64,000 nt of DNA from Rhodococcus rhodnii (GTDB lineage Bacteria > Actinomycetota > Actinomycetes > Mycobacteriales > Pseudonocardiaceae). Within the stretch, counting starts at the first letter, position 1, and the number at the start of each line of letters is the position of its first letter. Shown piece after piece: positions 51,720 to 62,081 of the stretch. The stretch lies in NCBI GenBank assembly GCA_000720375.1, contig JOAA01000030.1, positions 1 through 64,000 on the forward strand, given 5' to 3'. The translations under genes were made by a program, and so were the position numbers. Below the pieces are notes generated by a model. It was not told where the DNA came from, made no database searches, and saw only the letters and a list, made by a program, of their open reading frames with translations.

Positions 51720-52108
51720 TGGTCAAGACCGGGGGTTCGTTGGGGGTATTCGGCGGATCCAGGTTTCCGCTGGGCGCGCCGACGGAAATCGGCTTGTACC
51801 GGGTATACCAGTGTTTTCGCCGGTGCGGCCAGCGGGATGCTGGGCGCATCCGACACCGAGCGTTCCCACCCGGGGAAAGGGTTAGCGCCACGCCCGCGTG
51901 GGTCGTGGGGCTGCCTTGATTGAACGTCAGTTTGTCGCCACACGTCGAGTGATGCCCGAGTATCCGCGAGGAAGCCGCACGGGGTGATGTGGAATCTGGC
52001 TCAGCGCCCCCGCGCCTGCCACGGGCTCGGAGCGGGCGATCGGGAGGGCCGCTGCCGACACAACCAGGCGAAGGCCGCAGGCGCAGCAACTGACTGCTCC
52101 GCGAGTGA
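51720..52108. other. Intergenic stretch without a recognisable gene
   Basis: Frames on both strands lack family motifs and plausible starts. It separates the MmpS-like gene from the degraded methyltransferase gene. Confidence 0.5.
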
Positions 52109-52735
52109 TCAACGCTGGGCAACAATGATCATGCGTCGACTCGCTGCTACGAGCGGTTTACCGTCCTCGCCGTAGCCGGCCACGTTCGTGAAACCCGTGT
52201 CGAGCAGCCAGTCCGGAATTCGGTGAAGGTGAACAGGCGCACGGAGAACGGCACCTGGCGAGTGCGGGCGCTGCGGATCACGGTGCGTTAGACCATGGCG
52301 CGGCCAGTCAGCACATCCAGGCGGCTTTGATCGATGAGCAGGTCACCATCGAGTTCCCTCATGATGGCCGACTGGTAGTGACGGATCAGCCAGGCGAAGT
52401 GGTTCAGATCAAGCACGAACCGCCCACCTGGCCTCAACGTGCCCACGACTTCAGACAGGACCCGCTTGTTGTCACCGTTGGCGAAGTAGCCGAATGCGGT
52501 GAACCAGTTGATGACCCGGTCGAATCGTCCCGTCCACGGCAGGTGGCGCATGTCGCCCCGTACGTAGTCAACAGTGACACTGCGGCGCCGGCATCTTGGC
52601 GTGCCCGGTCAAGAAACAGGGATGCGGCGTCTCCAGTCCGGTCACGTGACAGCCACGCTCAGCCAGGCGGTTGGCAATCCGACCATGTCCGTAGGCCAGG
52701 TCGAGCACTTCCATGCCAAGACGGATGAGGTTTCC
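52109..52735 (-). pseudogene. Broken SAM-dependent methyltransferase
   Basis: Minus-strand pieces align with one class I methyltransferase. A SAM-loop piece (LDLAYGHGRIANRLAERGCHVTGLE) lies near 52700-52620. The centre MRHLPWTGRFDRVINWFTAFGY and LRPGGRFVLDLNHFAWL lies at 52551-52400. A C-terminal piece, DWLLDTGFTNVAGYGEDGKP, lies in another frame and ends ASRRMIIVAQR at 52109. At least two frameshifts separate the pieces, and a stop at 52288 interrupts the middle. It is a nearly full-length gene in decay. Confidence 0.7.
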
Positions 52736-52739
52736 GGCA

Positions 52740-53003
52740 GGCGCAAGGTCCGAGGACCGGCTGTGCGCGCGGGAGGAATGCGTCGACCTCGAGCTCGACC
52801 ATGGCAGCCCTGTGTTGACCGCCGAGCTGTACGAATGGATGAGTTCGCATCCGTTCCGCGAGCGGCTCGCCGGTCAGCTGATGATCGCCCTTTACCGTGC
52901 GGGACGTCAGGCTGGCGCTCTCATGGTGTATGAAGGCATCCGTTCCGACCTGGCCGAGGCCCTCGGCATCGATCCCAACCCGAAATCCGTCAGGACATCC
53001 TGA
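52740..53003 (+). pseudogene. Fragment of a SARP-type regulator (BTAD domain)
   Basis: The residues ECVDLELDHG, SSHPFRERLAGQLMIALYRAGRQAGAL and DLAEALGIDPNP follow the bacterial transcriptional activation domain of SARP/AfsR regulators. Only about 85 residues survive; the N-terminal DNA-binding winged helix and any ATPase part are missing. SARP regulators often control antibiotic clusters, so this may be a lost regulator of the neighbouring region, but it could equally have arrived as a scrap. Confidence 0.65.
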
Positions 53004-53298
53004 CCAAAGCGGCAGCGCTCGCTCCACAGGCAGCGACGCTGTCTGTGGCGGCCCGATGGACCTGCCGCGCGAAGCCAGCCATTTCATCGGGGCAGCAGCA
53101 ACGTTCGGGCTTCCGGTGCGAGCAGCCCTATCCGTCATAGGGAACGGGTGATCCGTCATCCATCCGTCCTGTCGTTCCCCATTCTGCCGAGAAAGTCCCG
53201 ACGCGATCAGTGCCGCGCCGAACGCGAGGAAAGCCAGCTCCCAGGCGAGCTGCGCCGGGCCAGAGCGGACATGATGCACTCCGTTCCGGGAGCCGCCG

Positions 53299-53776
53299 AT
53301 GTCACTGGCCGACCCAGGCGATCAACCGGATCAGGGACCTGATCCAGTCTGGTGAACTGCCGCCCGGGACCAAGCTCCCGCTCGAGCACCAACTGGCGGC
53401 CGAGCTCGGGCTGTCCCGGAACCTGATGCGCGAGGCGGTCAAGGCGCTCGTCGTCGCACGCGTGCTGCAGATCCGGCGAGGTGACGGCACGTACGTGACG
53501 AGCCTGGAGCCGGAGCTGCTGCTGGGCGGCATCGCGTCGGCGGTGGAACTGCTCCGCGGCGAGACCCTGCTGGAGCTGACCGGGGTGCGCCGGTTGTTCG
53601 AACCGGTCGCCACCGGGCTGGCCGCAGTGCGTATCTCGGCCGCCGAACTGGCCGAGGTCGAACGGCACCTCAACGCGATGCGCGCGAACCGGGACAACGT
53701 CGAACTACTCAACCACCTGGGAAACCGAGATCGCCCAGCCAGTCCGTTCCGGCGAAGCCCAGGCATAGCTGCTTAA
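53299..53776 (+). pseudogene. GntR/FadR-family regulator, frameshifted and truncated
   Basis: ATG 53299 starts MSLAD, and one extra C near 53313 shifts the frame. Removing it joins directly to QAINRIRDLIQSGELPPG and the winged helix (LAAELGLSRNLMREAVKAL, GDGTYV). An FCD effector domain begins (RRLFEPVATGLAAVRISAAEL) but ends after about 45 residues, where a deletion joins it to another frame (ETEIAQ). The FCD metal-binding histidines are gone. Not functional. Confidence 0.7.
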
Positions 53777-54230
53777 GAGGCGCGGGGCGAGATTCAGGCG
53801 GGTACGTCAGGTAGCCGGATTTCGTCGTACAACCGGTCGGTCTGGACCCAGTGCTCTTGCTCGATATTTCCGAGTCGATCATGCTGCGCGTCGAGTTTGG
53901 TGCGGCCCGCGGCGATCGTTGTGTTACTCACGTGGCGGTCCGGTTTCGCGGTCGGCGATTGACACCAGAGACGGTCAGGAGGAACTGGCGCCTGCGAACG
54001 CACTTGATCGGTCGTCAACTGGCGTCACAAGGACAACCTGCAAGTGTATCTGATGTGGTTGTTGATCCCGTGGTTCGACTCGCGATCGCAGCGTGGCGGA
54101 ACGGCTTCGGTCCTCGCTCTGGTCACGGTTACGAAATGTGCGACGCGGAAACGTGATCGCGATCCAGCTGTGAACAGGGAAAAATGATTGCCCGCGCACC
54201 CCGTGACCCGAGTTCGTACTGGTCGGTAGC
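53777..54230. other. Intergenic stretch without a convincing gene
   Basis: A minus-strand frame at 53794-54018 (TTDQVRSQ at one end, QTDRLYDEIRLPDVPA at the other) and a plus-strand frame at 53851-54156 are open, but neither has a recognised family, a ribosome binding site or a clear codon bias. Part of the minus-strand frame (53984-54031) is the second copy of the imperfect repeat seen near 49142. Confidence 0.4.
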
Positions 54231-54260
54231 TTGACAAGGCCATCTTATCGAGGTTATAGC
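54231..54260 (+). promoter_or_regulatory. sigma70-like promoter of the vWA/tubulin-like operon
   Basis: A perfect TTGACA (-35, 54231-54236) is followed after 18 bases by TATAGC (-10, 54255-54260). Transcription would start near 54267, about 155 bases before the first gene. The leader contains a tight dyad, CCGGCCC-T-GGGCCGG (54374-54388), just before the start region. Confidence 0.55.
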
Positions 54261-54423
54261 ATTCGGTGTCTTGTGGCTCGCCGCCCCCTGTAAGGCGTCC
54301 TTTCCGTTGCGACTTCGAGTGTGGCGAAAGACGTAGTCGGAATCGAAAACACTCGCTACTCTACTGTCGGCTACCGGCCCTGGGCCGGCCGTGCCTGGTG
54401 TCGAAGTTACGGGTGGAGGGGCC

Positions 54424-56709
54424 TTGATCGGCGAGGCAAGAAACAATGCAGTGGTGCGACCTGGGCTTATGCGTCTCGCCGCGCTGGTGTGCACTGGGGC
54501 ATTATTCATTTCTATGGGCTGGCCGGTCGCGACACGTGCCGAACAACCGAATGGACAAAACCAGGACATCGACGTTAAGCCCGCGCAGATTGTGATACTT
54601 GTCGACCAATCCGGCAGTATCAGGCAAGAGGATATGGTCAGGGAACAAAATGCGGCGAGCCTGCTCGCGCAGTCGGAGTTGTCCACCCGATCGACCGTGT
54701 CGATTGTCGGATTCGCCAGTGACAGCGGCACCAAGCCGCCCGTGGACGTCGCGTGCCCGCCGCTGGTACTCACCGGCGCGGCCGAACGAGAACGGATCGC
54801 TCAGTGCGTCGGCGGCCTGCGCAAACGCGCGACCTCCGAAGGGGCAGGCACCGACCATGCCGAGGCGCTCAAGCAGGCGATGAGCTACCTGGGGCAGGGC
54901 TCGGCAGCCGACGGTCCGAAGCTGATCTTCCTCCTCACAGACGGGGTACTGGACGTCAGCGAAAGCCCGCGATACGGAGTGGACAAATCCGCGCAGCAGC
55001 GCAACGACGCGGCACAGCAGGCGATCCGCCAGACCCTGGACTCCGCAAGGGACAAGGGCGTGCAGGTCTGGCCACTCGGCTTCGGCAAAGTGGACAAGAA
55101 CGCGCTCGACCAGTTCGCGGCAGGCGGGTTCCAGGGGTCGTGCGGCCCCGAGGTGCCCAAGCCGTCGGCGACGGTTGTGTCCACTTCCGAGGACGTGACC
55201 GGCGCCCTGCTGCGTTCCTTCAGCTCCGGCAGGTGTGTGGGCGTCGGCCCGGTCACCAACAACCAGCTCGGGTCCGGCCGGGACATCGAGGTCCCGGTGA
55301 CCATCCCGGCGATCGCCACCGATGGGTCGATCATCGTGGTGAAGAACGACAGCCGGATCAGTGTCGAGTACATCGACCCGCAGGGCCGCTCGGTGCCCAA
55401 GTCTGGCGAGTCCGACAGCGGGAGGTTCCAGGCCAGCGGCGAGACCGGTGCGGTCGAGGTGTTACGGGTGGTCAATCCGGCGCCAGGGGAATGGACGGTC
55501 CGGGTCACCTCGCCGCCGGAAGTCCCGCCGCAGAACGTGCTGACCGCCGTCACGTGGCAAGGCGCGGCTCAGGCCGTGCTGAACGTCGATCCGCCGACCC
55601 CCGCGGTGGGCCATCAGGCCACCGTGACGCTGAAGGTGGTGCTGCGCGGCGGGAAACCGGTCGCGCGGCCGGAGCTGTTACAGGGGTTGAGTTTCACCGC
55701 CGAGATGGCAGGCGACAACGTCCCCGCCCGGCCGATCACCTTGCAGGACAACGGGCAAAGCCCGGACGACGCCGCAGACGGCACCTTCAGCGGACGCGTG
55801 ACGATCCCAACGGAACTCAAGGACGGAGTGTCCTTCCGGGGCCGCGTCGCCGGGCTCGGGATCAGCGCGGCCGACGCGACCGCGACGGTCAAGGTCGCTC
55901 CGCAACTGCCCACAGTGCTGGCGACGACCACACTGCCGACGCTCGAGTCGACGGTGGAGCCTGGCGACTCGCTGCTGGCCAAGGCCATCATCTCCAACAA
56001 CTCGGGCCAGCGGCAGCGGGTTCAGATCGGGGTGCGTGCCGACGGCGAGTCCTCGATCACTGTGCCCGCCGAAGAGGCCGTCCGCGAGGTCGACCCAGGC
56101 AGCACGACGGTGGACTTCACCATGCAGTTCGCCGACGACAGCCCGGAAGGCGTGGCCACAGGGGTGGTCCGGGTCGTCGACGCGGCGGATCCATCGCGGA
56201 TCCTGCATGAGAAGTCGTTCACGGTCGCAGTGGAGTACCCGTTCCCATGGTGGAAGTGGATTGTCGGCTTCGTGGTGGGCATGGGTGTGATCCCCCTCGC
56301 CTACTGGTTGGTGGCTCGCAGGCTCGCTCAGGAAGTGCAAGGCCTTGTGGTGCGGGCAATCCGTGATGGCCACATGGTGTCACTGCACACCGCGGCCAAG
56401 AAAGCCAAGCAGTTCCGGTTCACTGTGGACACCGCAGGACCGGTGCCAAGGTTGAACATCGCTCCGGATAACGAGCAAGTGGCTTTCGTGCTCAGCAGGT
56501 CGCGCAATGGCGTGCGCCTGAAGACCCCGTACGGTCAGGTACTGACGGCGCAAATCGGCGAGCCCGTCGATGTCGGCGACGGTCTGATCATCGAGGTCGT
56601 GGACGCGGCCTACGGCGATGGACAGGAACCGGTCAGCGTCGGCGGCGGTACCCCGGACGCCCCCCTTTCATCGCCAGGGCCCCAGCAGCCAACGGACCCG
56701 TTCATCTGA
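54424..56709 (+). CDS. Secreted, membrane-anchored von Willebrand factor A domain protein
   Basis: About 761 residues from TTG 54424, chosen because GGAGG lies four bases upstream; ATG 54469 or GTG 54451 are alternatives. A signal peptide (MRLAALVCTGALFISMGWPVATRA) is followed by a vWA domain whose MIDAS motif is D61-Q-S-G-S, with GTDHAEAL and LLTDG further on. Several beta-sandwich regions follow (about 270-600). One transmembrane helix (WWKWIVGFVVGMGVIPLAYWLVA, about 609-632) leads to a cytoplasmic domain of about 120 residues that may bind the next proteins. It probably senses or binds an external partner in a metal-dependent way and signals inward. It carries three in-frame TTA codons (54502, 55462, 55678). 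Confidence 0.85.
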   Translation: MIGEARNNAVVRPGLMRLAALVCTGALFISMGWPVATRAEQPNGQNQDIDVKPAQIVILVDQSGSIRQEDMVREQNAASLLAQSELSTRSTVSIVGFASDSGTKPPVDVACPPLVLTGAAERERIAQCVGGLRKRATSEGAGTDHAEALKQAMSYLGQGSAADGPKLIFLLTDGVLDVSESPRYGVDKSAQQRNDAAQQAIRQTLDSARDKGVQVWPLGFGKVDKNALDQFAAGGFQGSCGPEVPKPSATVVSTSEDVTGALLRSFSSGRCVGVGPVTNNQLGSGRDIEVPVTIPAIATDGSIIVVKNDSRISVEYIDPQGRSVPKSGESDSGRFQASGETGAVEVLRVVNPAPGEWTVRVTSPPEVPPQNVLTAVTWQGAAQAVLNVDPPTPAVGHQATVTLKVVLRGGKPVARPELLQGLSFTAEMAGDNVPARPITLQDNGQSPDDAADGTFSGRVTIPTELKDGVSFRGRVAGLGISAADATATVKVAPQLPTVLATTTLPTLESTVEPGDSLLAKAIISNNSGQRQRVQIGVRADGESSITVPAEEAVREVDPGSTTVDFTMQFADDSPEGVATGVVRVVDAADPSRILHEKSFTVAVEYPFPWWKWIVGFVVGMGVIPLAYWLVARRLAQEVQGLVVRAIRDGHMVSLHTAAKKAKQFRFTVDTAGPVPRLNIAPDNEQVAFVLSRSRNGVRLKTPYGQVLTAQIGEPVDVGDGLIIEVVDAAYGDGQEPVSVGGGTPDAPLSSPGPQQPTDPFI

Positions 56710-56752
56710 GGCCATGCCTGTTCGAACCGGGATTCCCGCAGGAGGATGAAGG

Positions 56753-59700
56753 ATGCAGATATATCAGCCGATGTTGTTCGTGGGACTGGGCGGCACCGGC
56801 TGCCGGATCGGCGCGGAACTGGAACGCAGGCTCCGCGAGGAGCTGTGCGGGCCGGACGGCAACGCGCTGCGGGAGCGGATGCCGGGCGAGACCATGCTGC
56901 CCTACCAACTGCCCGGGTCTTTACAGTTCCTCTACGCCGATCTTGCCGAGGACGAGTTCGGGCACATCGAGTCCAGGGTGGTGCCTGGCCCCAGCCACCT
57001 GCCCGCCGCCGAGCGCACGTACACCATGGTGCGGGAACTGGTTCCGCCGTACGACACCTATCCAGAGGTGGCGCGCAGTCTTCGGCTAAGCGCGTCGTCG
57101 GTGATCGACGACTGGCTCCCACCGCCGCAGGACGAACCAAGGGTTGGGCCGCTTGCCAAGGGAGCCGGCCAGTTTCCGACGGTGGGTCGGGCGGCACTGT
57201 TCGAGACGTTCCGGTCGGGCCTTGCCCCGGCGCGGACCTCACTGCTGCGGGCCATCGGCCAGATCAGCAACTCCGGTGGCCAACTGTCCCGCTTGGGCGG
57301 CAGGCTACGGGACTCCGTGGACGTCTTCGTGGCGTTCTCGGTTGCCGGGGGCACCGGCGCCGGGCTGTTCTACGACTACCTGCACCTGATCGGTGACACG
57401 CTCAACGAGCAGAGGTACAAGGCGCGGATCTTCCCGCTCGTGCTTATGCCGTCGGCGTTCCAGGAAGGACTAGGCGGCGGCAGGCCCGCGGAGCTCAACG
57501 CGGCTCGTTCCCTGCTGGACCTGTTCCGCCTCGTCGACGACCAGAACTCGCAAGTCGCGGGCACGGCGCTGGACCGCAAAGGTATCAGTGGTGCGCTGTC
57601 CGTGCGCTACCCGGGCGGCGACGAGATCCGCCTTCGTGCTTCGACTGTTCAGACAGCGTTCCTCTTCAGTTTGACCGCGGGTATGCACCGGGACGACCTG
57701 CACCGGTCGGTCGTCTCGCTGCTGCTGTCACTGATCGGAACCGACTTGCCCACGGAGACCGAGGGCGGGCAGTACATGGACCGGAACTTCCAGTCCTTTG
57801 CGGACAGTTTCATCAACAGCGCGGCTGAGCGTGGAGTTCCGGCGGCCACCGGGATCGGCAAACGCGGCGTCTCCACCAGCGCCGTCGCGTCGATGACGGT
57901 GCCGGTCGATGATCTCGCCGACATCGTCAGCTCACGTCTGCTCGCGGACGCCGTCAACGAGGCGGCCAACCCGGGCGGCAGCGCCGGGGAGAACAACCGG
58001 GATCTGGTCGTAAGGATGTTCCAGGACGCCAACATCGACCCGCTGTTGCAGCGGGCGCCGTTGCCGTTCACCTCACCGCAGGCGGTGGACGGCGGCGACG
58101 CGATCCTGGCCATGCTGAACACCCGCAAGCGGGCCATGGAGACCGGGCTGCAGTCGTTGGAGCAGACGCTTGTCCAGCAAGTGCCGGACTTGGCGGGCAA
58201 GTTCGACCCCGGTCGCGCCGTCACGATGATGATCGGCGAGACCGGCGTCTTCCGGCTCGCCCGGGTCTTGCTCGGCGAGCAGTCGCTGACAGATCCGTTG
58301 AGCAAGATGGGTTTCCTCAAGCTGGTCGAGAGCAGGCGTGCCGAACCAGCGGCGCCGCAGGGGATTCCGGTGGGTGGCCCGGCTCCGGATGTCCGGAAGG
58401 TGAAGTGGTGGAAGAAGGTTCGCTCCTCCGATCCGCTGGTGCGTGCCTCGATGAAACGCCAAGACGACTGGTACAAGTGGCGTGCGCAGCGGGCCTGGCA
58501 CGCGGCGTGGGAGACCCAGGCGTCACGCTGGGAACGCAAACTGCGGACGACGGAGCGGGAGATCGTCGCGCTCGTAGAAGGTTTCCGTGAGCACGCGAGG
58601 ACCGAGGACACCAGGTTCGCTCGTCGTGCCAAGGCGCTCTACGAGCCACGGGTCGGCGTGTCGTACCTCTTGCCGCGCCAGGGCCAACTGCTGGCTTTCC
58701 ATGATGCCGTGCTACGCAGGCTGATTGCAGTCTACGCCGAGGAGAACCGGCTGCACCCCACTGCGACACCGGCGATGGTCCTCGACGCCATCGCCGGCCC
58801 GCAGGGGTGGAGCAACGTCCTCGCGAAGTTCCGGGAGTTCGGCAACACCGACGGGCCTGCGCGTGCCGTGGCGATGCTCCGCGACATGATCAAAACAGAG
58901 ATCATCCGCCTGTTCCGCTACCGCGATGAGGCTACTCAGCCGCTGTTGCCGAGCCTGCACGATCTGCTCGCCGCCGCCGCGGGCCGCACCAACGGCATGG
59001 TCGCCGACGACGATCTGTCCCAGTTCACCGAGAAACTCGCCGGCCTTGTGCCAGGTGGGTTCGCGCCGAGCGGCGGCGGCAGGCTCAAGATTCTGTTCTC
59101 CTACCCGTCGCCCGCGGGTAAACGGGACGCCAATCTGGAGAAGTTCCTGCGCCAGGAGGTCAACCTGCCGCGTGAGATCACCGCGATCCCGGAGTTCAGG
59201 CCGATCGACGCCGAGTCGATCGCGGTGGTGCTGTTCCGATCGTCGATGGGCCTGACCGAGGTGCCCGAGGTGCAGAAGGTACTGGTGCACTGGGCGGACG
59301 CGATCGGTGAGGGCCGCAAGAACGATTTCCTGCAGTGGCGGCAGCGTACTGGGTACCGCTTCGGCTACCTGGCCACGACGGAGGAGGACCGCACCCGGAT
59401 CCTGCATCACATCCTCTGCGCGGCTTGGAACGGCGACCTGCGCGTGAACGGGGACGTCTCCTCGCCGGAGTCGATCGACCTGTACCTCGGCGACTCCGAG
59501 ATCCACATGCGGCTCGACCTGACCCGCTACGCCCGGCTGTCGAGTTGGAACAGCCTGCTCAGTGAATACGAACGCTGGGTACTGGCCGACAACGAGCAGA
59601 TCCGCAAGGACTTCTGCGAACGGCTGATGGAGGCCCGGCCCGCGGGTCTGGACGGCGACCTGCGAAACCCGTCCCCGCTGTTTCGCGCACTGGTCGAGCT

Positions 59701-59902
59701 CGCCGACGACCAGGCAGCCAGGACGGGGATGATGATGGCCGAGGGCAAGGCCTCCGGGCGACGCAAGCTGGAGGCCGTGCACGAGTTCTGGTCGAACACG
59801 TTCCCGGACGCGATGGCACTGGATTTCCGCGGCGCCGACGACGCACACCAGGACAACCTCGCCGACCTCTACAAGTGGTGGTGCAGTGAGCAACCACAGT
59901 GA
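56753..59902 (+). CDS. Large tubulin-like GTPase-domain protein (Tubulin_2 type)
   Basis: A 1,049-residue protein. The N-terminal PMLFVGLGGTGCRIG and the later VAGGTGAGLFYDYL (near 198) form the nucleotide-binding loops of the tubulin/FtsZ-like fold. The remainder is helical, with a basic stretch (RKLRTTEREIVALVEGF) and a conserved-looking C-terminal end. It is predicted cytoplasmic and lacks signals or membrane helices. Proteins of this family in actinomycetes are encoded beside vWA, GTPase and kinase-like proteins, as here, but I know of no settled biochemical role. ATG 56753 has GGAGG at seven bases. An in-frame TTA lies at 56921. Its 3' end overlaps the next gene by 17 bases. Confidence 0.85.
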   Translation: MQIYQPMLFVGLGGTGCRIGAELERRLREELCGPDGNALRERMPGETMLPYQLPGSLQFLYADLAEDEFGHIESRVVPGPSHLPAAERTYTMVRELVPPYDTYPEVARSLRLSASSVIDDWLPPPQDEPRVGPLAKGAGQFPTVGRAALFETFRSGLAPARTSLLRAIGQISNSGGQLSRLGGRLRDSVDVFVAFSVAGGTGAGLFYDYLHLIGDTLNEQRYKARIFPLVLMPSAFQEGLGGGRPAELNAARSLLDLFRLVDDQNSQVAGTALDRKGISGALSVRYPGGDEIRLRASTVQTAFLFSLTAGMHRDDLHRSVVSLLLSLIGTDLPTETEGGQYMDRNFQSFADSFINSAAERGVPAATGIGKRGVSTSAVASMTVPVDDLADIVSSRLLADAVNEAANPGGSAGENNRDLVVRMFQDANIDPLLQRAPLPFTSPQAVDGGDAILAMLNTRKRAMETGLQSLEQTLVQQVPDLAGKFDPGRAVTMMIGETGVFRLARVLLGEQSLTDPLSKMGFLKLVESRRAEPAAPQGIPVGGPAPDVRKVKWWKKVRSSDPLVRASMKRQDDWYKWRAQRAWHAAWETQASRWERKLRTTEREIVALVEGFREHARTEDTRFARRAKALYEPRVGVSYLLPRQGQLLAFHDAVLRRLIAVYAEENRLHPTATPAMVLDAIAGPQGWSNVLAKFREFGNTDGPARAVAMLRDMIKTEIIRLFRYRDEATQPLLPSLHDLLAAAAGRTNGMVADDDLSQFTEKLAGLVPGGFAPSGGGRLKILFSYPSPAGKRDANLEKFLRQEVNLPREITAIPEFRPIDAESIAVVLFRSSMGLTEVPEVQKVLVHWADAIGEGRKNDFLQWRQRTGYRFGYLATTEEDRTRILHHILCAAWNGDLRVNGDVSSPESIDLYLGDSEIHMRLDLTRYARLSSWNSLLSEYERWVLADNEQIRKDFCERLMEARPAGLDGDLRNPSPLFRALVELADDQAARTGMMMAEGKASGRRKLEAVHEFWSNTFPDAMALDFRGADDAHQDNLADLYKWWCSEQPQ

Positions 59903-62081
59903 ACCCCTGGTCCGGGTGCTGGACATCCGGCGCGACGGTCCCGACATGTCCTTTTTGGACAAGCTGGACCGGGTGACCGCGCAGCGGCGTGGCCTTGTCG
60001 ACAGGGTTGTCGTGATCGACAACACCCATTCGTTGCTGGACAACCACCTTAGATTTCAGCGGCTGGTCTCGTTGCGTCAGGTTCGAGCCGTGATCTGTGT
60101 GGCGGTCGGCCCCATCGACGACGGCGAAGTCGCGCTGCGGCAGTCGGCGGCGTTGCAGACCGCCGGTGTCACGCTGTGGGTCGGCGACGAATGGGGCAGC
60201 AGATGGGCGGGTGGCACCGATCGGCCGCGGCCGATCACCAACGGCCCGCCCGCGCTGCCGGACCTGATCATCGCCTTGAGCGACAGGGGAGTTTTCGACG
60301 AGGTCTTCGAGGCCGTCCGGCTTGTGCCGTACCAGGCGGCGTGTCCGGGGCTTGACGTCATCCGCCCGGCGGCGGACGCCGCCGAACTGCGGTTCCTGCG
60401 GGCGAAGGCGTTGGATGAGTTCGTCCGGCACAGCTTGACTGGCCCGGTCACCTCACCCGTGCAGGTCAAGCGGCATGACGTCGATCCAGGGCAGGCTGTG
60501 ATCGCGTCCGATTCACCTCTCGAGGAGAGCAAGCAGGCGTTGCGTCGTGCGATCGACGCGATGGCGGCGGCTGCCGCCGCGGCGCCGGGCTTCCAGGCGC
60601 TGCTGACGGGCCGTCCACGCGTCGACACCGCCGCGGCAGTGGCGGCGTTCGACAACCATCTGGCCCAGATCGACGAGCTGCTTACGTTGCTGGACAATGA
60701 ATCTGCGGGACAGGGTTCGGCGGACCGGCTGCGCGGGTTCGGCATCCATCCTGTCGAACCGTCCGACAATCCCGCACTGGCAACCGAATTGCGTGAGCTC
60801 GTGGCCACCGGCCTGCGGGACGGTCGTTCGCTGCGCGACTTGGCCGCTGACCTGCGTCGGATATCGAACCAGAGCGGGCAAGGAGGGAGCGGGCAGGCAC
60901 GCGCCGAACTGGCTGCAGCGGCGGCAAGCCTGCCGTCCCGGACGTACGGACCGGCGGGTCCCGCGATCTGGCCGGTGCCGATGACCGCGATGGCCTTGCT
61001 GACCGGATTCGTTACCGCAGCGGCGACCTGGTTGGCCTCGTCGAGCTTGGCAGGCGGCGCCGTTGGCCTGGTGTGGGCCGCCCTGATTGCGTTGTTCGTC
61101 TGGCGGCTGCCCGGGTGGGTGCCGTCCGGGCAGCGGCGGTCGGACTGGGCGGCAATCGCTGGCGGCCCAGTCATTGCAGCGATCGGCGTCCTCGTGGGGT
61201 CGCTCCTTCCGTCGGCCGGCGTACCCGATGAGGGGGTCGTGATCGTTGTGGCTGCCGCTGTCGTCGTCGCATTCGGCGCGACGGCAGCGGCATGGCGCTA
61301 CACCATCGGCCGATGGACGCGGACCCTGCGGGTGGTCAAGACGCGGGAGCTTGCCGCGCGGGTGTGGTCCATTGTGGAGAAGAGAGTCCGGGACCGTGCC
61401 GATTCCCTGCGGCGCGGACGGCGGTTGTCGGACGCCACGATGTTGCTCGCCGCCGGAGTCAACACGCTGGGCCAGGTCTACAGCGAAAGGGTCGCCCGGG
61501 ATCGCCCGCCCGAGCAGACCTCGCATGGCACCGCCATGGCCGAGTTGCTGACCGTACTGCGCGGCGATCTGGTCTCGCTGGCCGTGCGTGCCCTCGACGA
61601 CTACCTGCTCGTGGTTGGCACCGACTCGCCGTTGACCACCACCGATCCCGACGCGCTGCGCGTTACAGCGGAGCGTGATCTCTCGGAGTACCAGGACTTT
61701 CTCGACCGGCACGGCGTCCACAACAGACCGCCGATGGTGGGTGAGAGCAGTGCCCGAGAGGCGCTGAGCCGCGCGCTGTGGCGGTCGGACGCGGGCCGCC
61801 GTCTGCTGCGCAGCGACGGCCGTGAAGAGCTCGTGCAGCTTTGCCAGGCCGGCGATGTCCGAGCGCTCAACGTGGCATGGAAGGACATCCACGTGCTGCG
61901 TTTCGCGCCCGCCGCCGTCCAGCACATCGTGTCTGACGGGCCAGCGTCGGCCGACGTCATCGCTACCGGCCTCGACATGATCGGCCTGCTGCGGCTGATC
62001 CCGCTTGGCGCGGGCCGGGTGGTGCACGAGCAACCGACCTATACCGAAACCGACCGACCGATGGACGGCACCCGTGACTGA
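59886..62081 (+). CDS. Four-helix membrane protein of the tubulin-like operon
   Basis: A 731-residue protein of no family I can name. Residues 1-350 are probably cytoplasmic, starting with short beta-rich segments (VRVLDIRRDGP, VVVIDNTHSLLDNHL) that could be a degenerate nucleotide-binding or receiver-like fold, then helices. About 357-471 hold four transmembrane helices in two hairpins. About 480-731 is a helical cytoplasmic domain. The gene overlaps both neighbours, so it is translationally coupled to the tubulin-like protein and the pseudokinase. It is likely the membrane platform of the complex; that is inference. Confidence 0.75.
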   Translation: MSNHSEPLVRVLDIRRDGPDMSFLDKLDRVTAQRRGLVDRVVVIDNTHSLLDNHLRFQRLVSLRQVRAVICVAVGPIDDGEVALRQSAALQTAGVTLWVGDEWGSRWAGGTDRPRPITNGPPALPDLIIALSDRGVFDEVFEAVRLVPYQAACPGLDVIRPAADAAELRFLRAKALDEFVRHSLTGPVTSPVQVKRHDVDPGQAVIASDSPLEESKQALRRAIDAMAAAAAAAPGFQALLTGRPRVDTAAAVAAFDNHLAQIDELLTLLDNESAGQGSADRLRGFGIHPVEPSDNPALATELRELVATGLRDGRSLRDLAADLRRISNQSGQGGSGQARAELAAAAASLPSRTYGPAGPAIWPVPMTAMALLTGFVTAAATWLASSSLAGGAVGLVWAALIALFVWRLPGWVPSGQRRSDWAAIAGGPVIAAIGVLVGSLLPSAGVPDEGVVIVVAAAVVVAFGATAAAWRYTIGRWTRTLRVVKTRELAARVWSIVEKRVRDRADSLRRGRRLSDATMLLAAGVNTLGQVYSERVARDRPPEQTSHGTAMAELLTVLRGDLVSLAVRALDDYLLVVGTDSPLTTTDPDALRVTAERDLSEYQDFLDRHGVHNRPPMVGESSAREALSRALWRSDAGRRLLRSDGREELVQLCQAGDVRALNVAWKDIHVLRFAPAAVQHIVSDGPASADVIATGLDMIGLLRLIPLGAGRVVHEQPTYTETDRPMDGTRD